Of a DNA stretch of 39,134 bases, positions 32,920 through 39,134 are shown piece by piece. The stretch lies in NCBI GenBank assembly GCA_900545825.1, contig URAS01000018.1:1-39134 (forward strand). The letters run 5' to 3'. The notes under the pieces are model-generated. The model was not told the origin of the DNA. It was given only the letters and a program-made list of their open reading frames with translations, and did no database searches. Positions within the stretch are counted from its first letter, which is position 1. Each line of letters opens with the position of its first letter. Origin of the DNA: an uncultured Actinomyces sp. GTDB taxonomy: Bacteria > Actinomycetota > Actinomycetes > Actinomycetales > Actinomycetaceae. A program made the translations under genes and the position numbers.

Positions 32920-33147
32920 CCGCCCGGGAAGGAAACTTTCCGGGCGTTAAGGGCATGTGATCTGCGGTTTTACATGACGGTGACCTGAACCACTGAACTT
33001 TGAGCATGCGTTCACCGTCAACCAGCCACTATGAGGACGCGCTCACCAATTGACCGGCTTGGGTCGGGGGTGAGGGCGCCCTTTGGGCGCGGCGGCGCGG
33101 TTTTGTTTTGGAGCGCGCAGGGGCAGGCAGACATGAGTATATGAGCG

Positions 33148-33169
33148 TTCCATGAGCCCCACATGGGAG
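33148..33169 (+). repeat. Leader-like repeat, partial third copy
   Basis: TTCCATGAGCCCCACATG then GGAG aligns with the 5' part of the longer copies at 34794 and 35649. Only about 22 bases match. The dyad CATG-N7-CATG is intact. It lies 233 bases upstream of a membrane-protein gene. Confidence 0.5.
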
Positions 33170-33402
33170 GTGCGGCCGGGCGTCGAGAAGGGGATTCGCA
33201 GGAGCGCGATCCTTGACCCCTTGGTAACCATCGAGGGAGGCGCCAGGGCCAGCCGCTGCGGTGCGATCAGCGTTTTCGCAGCCCCACGCCGACGACTACC
33301 CTGGGAGCGGGCGCGGCCCGGTAACGCCGCGTCGACCCACCCCTCACGACCCGACCCCGACCCGAGGGCGCCCTCCAGGCGAGCGCAACGAAAGGAACGC
33401 CG

Positions 33403-34029
33403 ATGACGCGACAGACGACGCGACGGATAGTGCAGTGGGCACTGGTGGTGCTGGGCGCGGCCGGCCTGATCCTCGCGATTGCCGAGCTGGCGGCGCGGCA
33501 CAGCCTCGGCGCCATGTGGGTGATTGCCGTGACGGCGGTGGGGATGCTCGTCGTGTCCCTGCTCGAGGTCATCAAGACGGCGAACGCCAACCGGAAACCC
33601 GCGCGGCACTCGACGAAGGCGCCCGAGGCCGTCGGCCCGCAGACGGGCGCGGGTGATGCGGGCGTGGACGCGGATGCGTGTGATGCGGGCGTGGACGCGG
33701 CCTCGCAAGAGGCCGACACGGATGCGGCTGGCACGGACGCAGCGGCAGTACCTAGTGATGAGGCCGCTCTGAGTGTCGACGCCCTCGGGGATAAGGAAGC
33801 CGAGGCCGCGCAGACGGGCGACTCAGACACGGCTCAGCGACCCGCAAAGCGGCAGGCCGCGCGGGTTTACCGGATCGTCGCGGGCGTCCTCATCGTCCTC
33901 GCGTGCGTGTTGTTGGTGGCGGGGTTTGCGGGGCTCAAGATGGCGAACCTGCCGATGGCGCTGCTGGTCTTCGGCCTGACCGTCAACGTTTTCGGTCTGA
34001 TGGCCGAGCCGGAGGAGCCGCGGGACTAG
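33403..34029 (+). CDS. Unknown four-helix membrane protein with acidic Asp/Ala-rich linker
   Basis: The 208-residue protein has two membrane helices near residues 8-28 and 36-58. A hydrophilic linker of about 95 residues follows, rich in Asp, Ala and Glu and containing two copies of DAGVDA. Two more helices lie near 155-175 and 180-200. ATG 33403 has GAAAGGAA upstream. I do not recognise a family. The DNA of the linker has short imperfect direct repeats (GATGCGGGCGTGGACGCGG twice). Its 3' end overlaps the convergent downstream gene by 47 bases. Confidence 0.75.
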   Translation: MTRQTTRRIVQWALVVLGAAGLILAIAELAARHSLGAMWVIAVTAVGMLVVSLLEVIKTANANRKPARHSTKAPEAVGPQTGAGDAGVDADACDAGVDAASQEADTDAAGTDAAAVPSDEAALSVDALGDKEAEAAQTGDSDTAQRPAKRQAARVYRIVAGVLIVLACVLLVAGFAGLKMANLPMALLVFGLTVNVFGLMAEPEEPRD

Positions 34030-34735
34030 GGCGGCGGTCGAACTCCAAGGCGGCGAGGACGAACGCGATCCACCATAGCGACGTCACGCTGATGTAGACG
34101 CGTTGCCAATAGCCAAAGTAGACGCGCACCATCAGCGAGTGGTCGCCCAGCGGCCCCCACGTGCCGAGGTCCTGGTGCGACACGACGACCGCCAGCGTCG
34201 AATACACCGAAAGCAGGCCGAGGACGACGACCGCGATCATCCACAGGCGTTCGGCGCGTTCGGCCTCGCGGAGGTGGCGCAGCGCCCAATCGACGCTGAG
34301 GACGCCCGCCGCGAAAAGGGCGATGCCGCCGCCCGTCGAGAAGATTTCGTGGATGGCGTCGCGGACCGGCAGGGGCCAGCGGAAGTCGCCGATCGGGCAG
34401 CCGGGGACGGAAGACGCGCAGGTCATCGGGCAAATCGCACTGACGACCGAGCTGAGCGCTTGGACCAGCTCGCCGACGAATACCCACCACAGCAGCCTGT
34501 GTTCGTTGCGCGGGAAGCGGCTCATCCCCCACGCCGCCACAAGGAGGGTGAGGATCGCCGTCGCGGCGTCCAAACCGTTGAAGAACTGGACATGTGGCTG
34601 GCCGAGGGCGCCGTACTCCGACATGTACGCCGAGGTCGCCGGCAGGCCCGGGTTGAGCAGCGGCGTCAGCGGCCACGTGCAATATAGGAGCGCACTGAGG
34701 ACCGTCGCCACCACGATCAGTCCCCGTTTCCGCAT
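33983..34735 (-). CDS. Polytopic membrane protein, possibly DUF998 family
   Basis: The 250-residue protein has about six membrane helices. Features include an N-terminal signal-anchor-like helix, a hydrophilic loop with SEYGALGQPHVQFFNGLDA, a Cys-rich external loop (CPMTCASSVPGC) followed by RDAIHEIFSTGGG, and a C-terminal basic tail. The conserved loop and His/Cys pattern recall DUF998 integral membrane proteins, but I am not certain. No ribosome site is obvious before ATG 34735. It is divergent from the next gene, with a leader-like repeat between them, and its 3' end overlaps the convergent gene. Confidence 0.75.
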   Translation of the reverse strand: MRKRGLIVVATVLSALLYCTWPLTPLLNPGLPATSAYMSEYGALGQPHVQFFNGLDAATAILTLLVAAWGMSRFPRNEHRLLWWVFVGELVQALSSVVSAICPMTCASSVPGCPIGDFRWPLPVRDAIHEIFSTGGGIALFAAGVLSVDWALRHLREAERAERLWMIAVVVLGLLSVYSTLAVVVSHQDLGTWGPLGDHSLMVRVYFGYWQRVYISVTSLWWIAFVLAALEFDRRPSPAAPPARPSDRKR

Positions 34736-34793
34736 GATGTCGATCGTACCCGGGGTTGATTCCCGGCGGCGGATCGGGGGCTGGCGCCTCTTC

Positions 34794-34880
34794 TTTCATG
34801 AGCCCGACATGTGAGTTTTCCGGTGCGTAGCTGGGGGTTACGCACCGAAAAAACGCACAGATTGGGGTGAAGCCAATAGG
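34794..34880 (+). repeat. Leader-like repeat, copy 1
   Basis: About 87 bases align with 35649-35735. The 5' part has CATGAGCCCGACATG. A stem GGTGCGTA/TACGCACC (about 34822-34846) follows, then GCACCGAAAAA and the identical 15-mer CGCACAGATTGGGGT. It ends 28 bases before the next gene's ATG, so it probably lies in that gene's leader or promoter. Confidence 0.75.
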
Positions 34881-34907
34881 CTGGGAGGGCACTGTCAAGG
34901 AGGCCTC

Positions 34908-35636
34908 ATGCTGGCGGACGTCGAGCCCTACCTGGTCGAGCGGACGTTGATGGCGAACTACATCGTCCTCGACCTTATTGTTCTGGCGATTTTCCTGACC
35001 CTGCTGGTGCGGACGAAAAACTGGGCGGCGATTGTTGTCGCATTCGCCGGCGGGATACTGTACTTTGTCGTCGATTATGGATACTTCTATCTGATCGCGG
35101 GGACGCGCGAAGTGACGGGCGCCAATGTGGCGCTTTTCCTGTTCTGGATGTCGATGTCCTACGGGATCACCAACATGGGGTGGATGTGGCTATTTTTCGA
35201 CGACGTCCACCACCGCTGGGAGTGGTCGCTGTTCATCATCGCCGGCTGGCTGATGTGCGCCTACCTGTCCCCCGCGCTGCCGTTTTTGCGGAACCAGATC
35301 CACTGCCAGCGCGGCGTCAGCCAGTACCACGGCTTCATGGCGCTCATCCTGTTTGTCGCCTATGGGTATCTCATTTGGCGCAATCTCACGCTGAAAGAGG
35401 GGCAAACCCGCGCGCCGATTCCGACGATCCTGTTCTGCGGAATCCTCATCCAGTTTTCGTGGGAGGCCGTCCTCCTGCTCGCGGGGATTCGGCCACCGAA
35501 CTTCTATCCGCTGATCCGTAATTCGCTGCTGGAAACGAACCTCGGCGCGCCGATCATGTGGCTGATCCACGAGTGGTACGTCGGCCGGCAGGAGCGGCGG
35601 CGCGACCTCGTGAGGCCTGGCGCGGCGACCTCGTGA
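34908..35636 (+). CDS. Unknown seven-helix membrane protein
   Basis: The 242-residue protein has seven predicted membrane helices with short loops. Notable residues are in VDYGYFYLIAGTRE, MSYGITNMGWMWLFFDD, an HCQRGVSQYHG segment and IQFSWEAVLLLAGIRPPNFYPLIRNSLLETN. The repeated aromatic residues and conserved-looking loops suggest a real family, but I do not recognise it. ATG 34908 has AAGGAGG seven bases upstream. Codon use is more relaxed than in the housekeeping genes. It is preceded by copy 1 and followed by copy 2 of the leader-like repeat. Confidence 0.8.
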   Translation: MLADVEPYLVERTLMANYIVLDLIVLAIFLTLLVRTKNWAAIVVAFAGGILYFVVDYGYFYLIAGTREVTGANVALFLFWMSMSYGITNMGWMWLFFDDVHHRWEWSLFIIAGWLMCAYLSPALPFLRNQIHCQRGVSQYHGFMALILFVAYGYLIWRNLTLKEGQTRAPIPTILFCGILIQFSWEAVLLLAGIRPPNFYPLIRNSLLETNLGAPIMWLIHEWYVGRQERRRDLVRPGAATS

Positions 35637-35648
35637 GGCACCTCCCCC

Positions 35649-35735
35649 TTTCACGAGCCCGAAACGTGGGTTTTCTGGGTGGAGAGGCGGCGGTCTTGCA
35701 CCGAAAAACGCACAGATTGGGGTAGAGGCAATTGG
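35649..35735 (+). repeat. Leader-like repeat, copy 2
   Basis: It shares TTTCACGAGCCCGAAACGTG, GTTTTCTGG, TTGCACCGAAAAA and CGCACAGATTGGGGT with copy 1. The internal stem is degraded to GGTG/CACC here. It lies 140 bases upstream of the C69 dipeptidase start. Confidence 0.75.
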
Positions 35736-35874
35736 GGATCTTTCCGAGATACGCTTTCGGCGGATTTTGCGCCGGACCCCGAGGGCGGGGCTTGGGATGC
35801 GCCATGAACGGGTTTAGAATGAGGGCAATCCCCTACGGTGGTTCCCACGTCTCACCATGATCCTGGAGGATCCG

Positions 35875-37680
35875 ATGAAGAAGCTCTCGAAGGTCGCGGT
35901 GTTTGCGCTGACCGCGCTCACTTCCGTGGCGCTGGCCAGCCCCGCCCAGGCCTGCACCGGCGTGATCGTCGGCGGCGATTTGACCAGCGACGGTTCGACG
36001 ATTTTCGGTCGCACCGAGGACCTGGAACAGAATCACCCGAAACACATGGAAGTTCACCCGGCCGCGCAGTTCGCCAAGGGTTCCCAGATTGCAGATTCAG
36101 ATACGTCGGCGAAGTGGACACAGCAGCAGGATTCGCTGCAGTACACGTCGATTTCCGACGACCAGGACCCGGTGGGTGATTACCGGTTCGACGAGGCCGG
36201 ATATAACTCGGCGGGCGTCGCCATTGACGCGACCGTCAGCGCGTCGGCGAACGACCAGGTCCTCACAGTCGACCCCTACGGCGGGGACGCCGATCCCGCG
36301 ACCGGGTGGGAGGAAAGCACGCTGACCACGGTGTTGCTGGCCAACGCGCACAGCGCCCGCGAGGCCGTCGACCTCATGGCGACGATGGTCAAGAATGACG
36401 GGATGGCCGAGGGCGATATTCTGGTGGCGGCGGACCAGAAAGAGCTCTGGTATATGGAGCTTTACACCGGCCACCAATACGCCGCGATGAAATACCCGCG
36501 CGATAAGTATTCGGTGTTCCCGAACGCATTTTGGCTCAATTATGTCGATTGTACCGACACGGCGAATTATGTGTGTTCCGCGGATTTAGAGAAGGTGGCG
36601 AAGGACGCCGGAACATATAAAGAAACGGACGGGCATTTCGACCCGGCGCTCAGCTATAACCCGCCGAACGAGCAGACGGACCGGAACGGGTCGCGCGTCT
36701 GGTCCGGCCTCAAGGTGCTGGATCCGGGCAACCCGGCGCAGGTGGATCAGGCGCAGTATCCGCTGCTCAACACCCCGTCCTCCAGCTTTACCAAGGTCGA
36801 CGTCGCGCGCGTCATGGACCTGCAGCGCAACCGGTTCCAGGGGCTCCAGCCCGACAGCTACGCCGCGGCCAGCCAGAAGGTCGCCGACGACGGGGTGATG
36901 ACCGACGCGTCCGGCAAGAAAGTCGAGGGCGCGCTGTATCCGATCGGCAACACGAACACGATGGAGGCGCACATCTTCCAGATGCCGGCCTCCGGGATGC
37001 CGGCCGCGGTGCCGGGCACGCTGTGGATGGCGGTCGGCAGCCCGCAATCCAGCCCCTACCTGCCCTTCTACGGCAACATTCAGTCGGTCGCGGCGCCGCT
37101 CGCCAGTGGCAAGGCGACGGCGGGCGTCAAGGGGCAGCGGCCGAAGCACCCGTACGCTGACGATGCGTCCAGCTTCTATTGGATGGCGACCGGCCTGGGG
37201 CACGCGGTCGAGCGGGATCGTGCGACCTTGGAGAAGCCGACGCTTGATTGTTTGCGCGCCTACGAGAAGACGCTGATCGACCAGCGCGGCGCCGATAACG
37301 CGAAGCTCGCGCAGCTGTATTCGCAGGATCCGGACGCGGCCGCGAAGTGGGCGACCGACAGTTACGCGAAGACCGCGACCACGGCGTTTGCCGGGATTTC
37401 GGCGATGAAAGCCAAGCCGGGCTCATGCGCGCTGTCGCCCAAGAATGTGACGGACGAGGGCGACAACGGGTCGAGCGGCTCCGACGGCAGCACCGCATCG
37501 AACGGGTCGAAGACGCCGACCTCGGTCGCCGGCCCCGGGCACAGCACGCACCACGACGCCGGCGTCCCGCACCAGAATCCCGCGATGACCGGGTCGACGG
37601 CCGGGAAGGTGGGCCTCATCGCCCTCATCGTTGCGGCTGTCGGGTTGGGGATCGTCCTCGTGCGACGTCGCCGGAACTAG
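35875..37680 (+). CDS. Secreted C69-family dipeptidase with C-terminal anchor
   Basis: The 601-residue protein starts at ATG 35875 (GGAGG upstream) with a signal peptide ending in SPAQA. Cleavage would expose Cys as the N-terminal nucleophile of CTGVIVGGDLTSDGST, the hallmark of peptidase C69 Ntn-hydrolases. The catalytic domain continues with GRTEDLEQNHPKHM, LWYMELYTGHQYAA and MEAHIFQMP and should cleave dipeptides outside the membrane. After a Ser/Gly/His linker (about 535-565), NPAMTGST precedes a hydrophobic helix and RRRRN. This resembles a sorting signal with a non-standard PAMTG motif, or a simple membrane anchor. Codons 199-264 or so (36470-36665) include TTA and many A/T-ending codons, suggesting mixed ancestry. 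Confidence 0.93.
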   Translation: MKKLSKVAVFALTALTSVALASPAQACTGVIVGGDLTSDGSTIFGRTEDLEQNHPKHMEVHPAAQFAKGSQIADSDTSAKWTQQQDSLQYTSISDDQDPVGDYRFDEAGYNSAGVAIDATVSASANDQVLTVDPYGGDADPATGWEESTLTTVLLANAHSAREAVDLMATMVKNDGMAEGDILVAADQKELWYMELYTGHQYAAMKYPRDKYSVFPNAFWLNYVDCTDTANYVCSADLEKVAKDAGTYKETDGHFDPALSYNPPNEQTDRNGSRVWSGLKVLDPGNPAQVDQAQYPLLNTPSSSFTKVDVARVMDLQRNRFQGLQPDSYAAASQKVADDGVMTDASGKKVEGALYPIGNTNTMEAHIFQMPASGMPAAVPGTLWMAVGSPQSSPYLPFYGNIQSVAAPLASGKATAGVKGQRPKHPYADDASSFYWMATGLGHAVERDRATLEKPTLDCLRAYEKTLIDQRGADNAKLAQLYSQDPDAAAKWATDSYAKTATTAFAGISAMKAKPGSCALSPKNVTDEGDNGSSGSDGSTASNGSKTPTSVAGPGHSTHHDAGVPHQNPAMTGSTAGKVGLIALIVAAVGLGIVLVRRRRN

Positions 37681-37738
37681 CGGCGTTTCGGTCTTCGGTT
37701 TCTATTTTTCGGGCCCCGCGGCCCCTGCGGTTCGAGTG

Positions 37739-38719
37739 TTATCGCAGGGTACGCGGGGTTCCGAGTATTTCGCGTGGCAGCAGGCTGGCCATATGGGTGC
37801 CGGCGCGGTCGTTCCAGAGCTCGCTCCAGCCGACGCGGATGAAGCGTGGGAAGTCGCGGCGCAGGGCGTCCTCGCGGGTCTTTTCGGCCCAGAGCTTGTC
37901 GGCGCCGTCGGGGCCGGCGTATTTGATTTTTCCGTCGACCTCGAGGGCGACGCCGAGCTCGTAGTTCGCGAAGTCGAGGAATGCGTCGCGGCCCTCCCAC
38001 CGCCAGCGGATCTGCTGTTGCAGCGTATCGACGCCGCATTGCCACAGGCGGCATTTCGCGAGACTTTCGGCGGCGGACTGCGAGAACGGGCCGACGATTC
38101 TCAGCCGATCGCGTGCGCGGGCAACCTGTGGGGCGCGGGGCCTGCGGTCGAGCTGGCCGACCAGCCATTCGCTGAGGTCCGCCCACGCCGTCAACGTTTC
38201 GATGCGGCGGCGGTAGTCGGGGGTGAGGACGCGCGCGACGGCGGCCTCCGCGCCGATCACGGCGTTGAGCGGGTCGGCGTCGCGGAGGATCTCGAGGATG
38301 ACGTACGGCAGCTTGAGGACACGCACCCCGTCGACGGTCGTAATGGCGTCCTCCGGGTACGGCAAGTTGCGGCGGCGGATCCGTGAGAATGGCAAATCTG
38401 TGCGCGGGTCACCGAAAGTTGAGGCGTGGTTGGGCTTGCCTTTATGCCTGGCGATTTCGATGTCGAGGCGCGGGCAGGCCTGCGGCAGGCCCCAGATGAG
38501 CGCCGCCGTTTGGCCGACCGCGACCCACTGCGAGCCCGCGCGTGACAGGAGGGCGCGGGCGCGCGCTTGCTGGAGGATCGCGTTACGTTCGTAGGTTCTC
38601 TCCGGCAGCGGGCCGTCGATATACCAGTGGCGGCCGATCGAGGTGACAGATTCCATGTCGGGCAGGGATGGGTATGCGCGCACGGTGATGTGGCGCGGCG
38701 TGGTTTGAGTATGTGTCAT
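37739..38719 (-). CDS. PD-(D/E)XK nuclease-like protein of the DUF559/AbiEi-type group
   Basis: The protein has 326 residues from ATG 38719; in-frame starts at 38731 and 38809 are alternatives. The N-terminal half (GRHWYIDGPLP, QWVAVGQTAALIWGLP, VRVLKLPYVILEILRDADPLNAV) resembles the AbiEi-like region common in actinobacterial proteins of this type. The C-terminal half has FLDFANYELGVALEVDGKIKY, matching D-x(n)-E-x-D/E-x-K of Vsr/DUF559 nucleases, followed by EKTREDALRRDFPRFIRVGWSELW. Such proteins are frequent solitary genes; their role is uncertain, possibly DNA repair or defence. It converges on the C69 gene across a 58-base gap. Confidence 0.8.
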   Translation of the reverse strand: MTHTQTTPRHITVRAYPSLPDMESVTSIGRHWYIDGPLPERTYERNAILQQARARALLSRAGSQWVAVGQTAALIWGLPQACPRLDIEIARHKGKPNHASTFGDPRTDLPFSRIRRRNLPYPEDAITTVDGVRVLKLPYVILEILRDADPLNAVIGAEAAVARVLTPDYRRRIETLTAWADLSEWLVGQLDRRPRAPQVARARDRLRIVGPFSQSAAESLAKCRLWQCGVDTLQQQIRWRWEGRDAFLDFANYELGVALEVDGKIKYAGPDGADKLWAEKTREDALRRDFPRFIRVGWSELWNDRAGTHMASLLPREILGTPRTLR

Positions 38720-38809
38720 GCCGCCGAGCATCCCAACTCTCCCCGGCCCGCGCGTGCCTCGGGTGGCGGCGTTATGGAACAACGAAACGTTACGTGCCCG
38801 TGTGGACAC

Positions 38810-38872
38810 GGGACGGGGGTTGGGGTGGGGGTTGGGGTGGGTCGGGTGGGGGTTGGGGTGGTGGATGGGGTG
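38810..38872 (+). repeat. G-rich repeat with strong G-quadruplex potential
   Basis: At least eight tracts of three or more G are separated by one or two bases, with the unit GGGGGTTGGGGTG repeated about three times. It lies about 90 bases upstream of the nuclease-like gene. Several parallel G-quadruplexes could form on the plus strand. Confidence 0.85.
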
Positions 38873-39134
38873 GCGGTGGTTGTGTTTGTGTGTCGGGTGA
38901 GGTGGGCGCTTTGGCAGGTGGGGTCGGTGGTTGCGTTAGCGCGTTGGTGAGCTGGTGACGTCGGCAGGAATGGTTGCGCTGGCTCAAGCAGGAACGGCGG
39001 TGGGTGGGGGCTTTGGCGCGGGCCGTTGCGCTGGCGCCGAGGCGAGTCGTTGCGTCGGCGCCGAGGTGAGCTGGTGGCGTTGGTCTGTCGGGACTGCTGG
39101 TTGCGTTGGCGGGAAACGTTGCGCTGGCTCAAGC
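38873..39134. repeat. Repeat-rich non-coding stretch at the window end
   Basis: GTTGCGCTGGCTCAAGC occurs at 38973-38989 and again at 39118-39134, 145 bases apart. GAGCTGGTGACG (38949) and GAGCTGGTGGCG (39068) precede the two copies. GTTGCGCTGGCGCCGAGG and GTTGCGTCGGCGCCGAGG lie between. The units are degenerate and not CRISPR-like. No credible gene is seen; the array is cut by the window edge. Confidence 0.65.

Larger units (their letters stand above)
32814..33402. promoter_or_regulatory. Divergent intergenic region upstream of the adhesin
   Basis: These 589 bases hold no gene I can support. From the adhesin outward there are: a GAGGAG ribosome site; the GCGCCCTCGCGGGGAGGGC hairpin near 32851; the promoter at 32892-32919; a CCCGG...CCGGG palindrome near 32922-32944; a 9-bp inverted repeat, TGACGGTGA (32975-32983) and TCACCGTCA (33012-33020); CGCTCACCAATTG (33036-33048), which resembles part of the udk-ppk2 palindrome; a GCGCCC-TTT-GGGCGC hairpin (33076-33090) followed by a T-rich run; and a short copy of the leader-like repeat at 33148-33169. 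Confidence 0.5.

Noticed and set aside
38716..39132. Minus-strand frame of 138 residues with Thr/Pro and Arg/Asn runs
   Set aside because: It consists of translated G-rich and degenerate repeats, with no ribosome site or domain; better treated as non-coding repeat sequence.
38873..39134. CRISPR array
   Set aside because: The repeats are irregular in length and spacing, degenerate, and no cas gene is nearby.

Overview
The window is high-GC DNA with strong G/C-ending codon use, no plasmid or phage genes and no insertion sequences. A GlxR/Crp-type regulator, a WhiB protein, a PonA2-type penicillin-binding protein, VaFE/DUF5979 surface repeats and pyruvate formate-lyase together suggest a facultatively anaerobic, host-associated actinobacterium, most likely of the Actinomycetaceae. 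The species cannot be named from the sequence alone.

Layout. 1-4232 (minus): a MacB/FtsX-type ABC exporter pair, followed by an unknown proline-rich protein cut by the window edge. 4351-4638 (minus): tRNA-Phe, tRNA-Asp and tRNA-Glu. 5160-8590 (plus): a pyruvate formate-lyase locus in which the enzyme is split. A 700-residue core carries the catalytic Cys pair but no glycyl-radical domain; an 83-residue radical-bearing protein and the activating enzyme follow. 8680-11313 (minus): a Mn/Fe/Zn-type ABC importer. 11611-14231 (plus): a NanT-like sialic acid transporter and a LacI-family regulator. 14363-19905: a block whose order (Crp, RidA, DUF4177, WhiB, PonA2, phosphoesterase) matches, from memory, the crp-whiB4-ponA2 region of Mycobacterium tuberculosis. 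20023-21773: tRNA-Pro, a strong terminator and two decayed Gfo/Idh/MocA oxidoreductase genes. 21931-26046: uridine kinase (minus), a PPK2 polyphosphate kinase, and AhpC-AhpF.

26343-32813 (minus) is a 2156-residue surface protein. It has a signal/membrane segment, a thioester-type adhesion domain, six VaFE (Thr-Gln ester cross-link) domains, five DUF5979 domains, Pro/Thr stalks and an LAKTG sorting signal. 33403-37680 holds three uncharacterised membrane-protein genes and a secreted C69 (Ntn-hydrolase) dipeptidase with a membrane/wall anchor. The window ends with a PD-(D/E)XK-like protein (minus) and a G-rich, repeat-rich stretch without a convincing gene.

The observations most worth following are: the split pyruvate formate-lyase; a family of TGAACGTGATC...GGTCACGTTCA palindromes between genes; a repeated leader-like element upstream of exported-protein genes; a 69-bp interrupted palindrome between udk and ppk2; a 120-bp patch of foreign codon use inside the PBP gene; and the architecture of the giant adhesin. 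PFL, AhpCF, WhiB, the Crp regulator and the metal importer fit an organism moving between anoxic and oxic host surfaces. The surface adhesin and sialate transporter fit mucosal life. That reading is inference.
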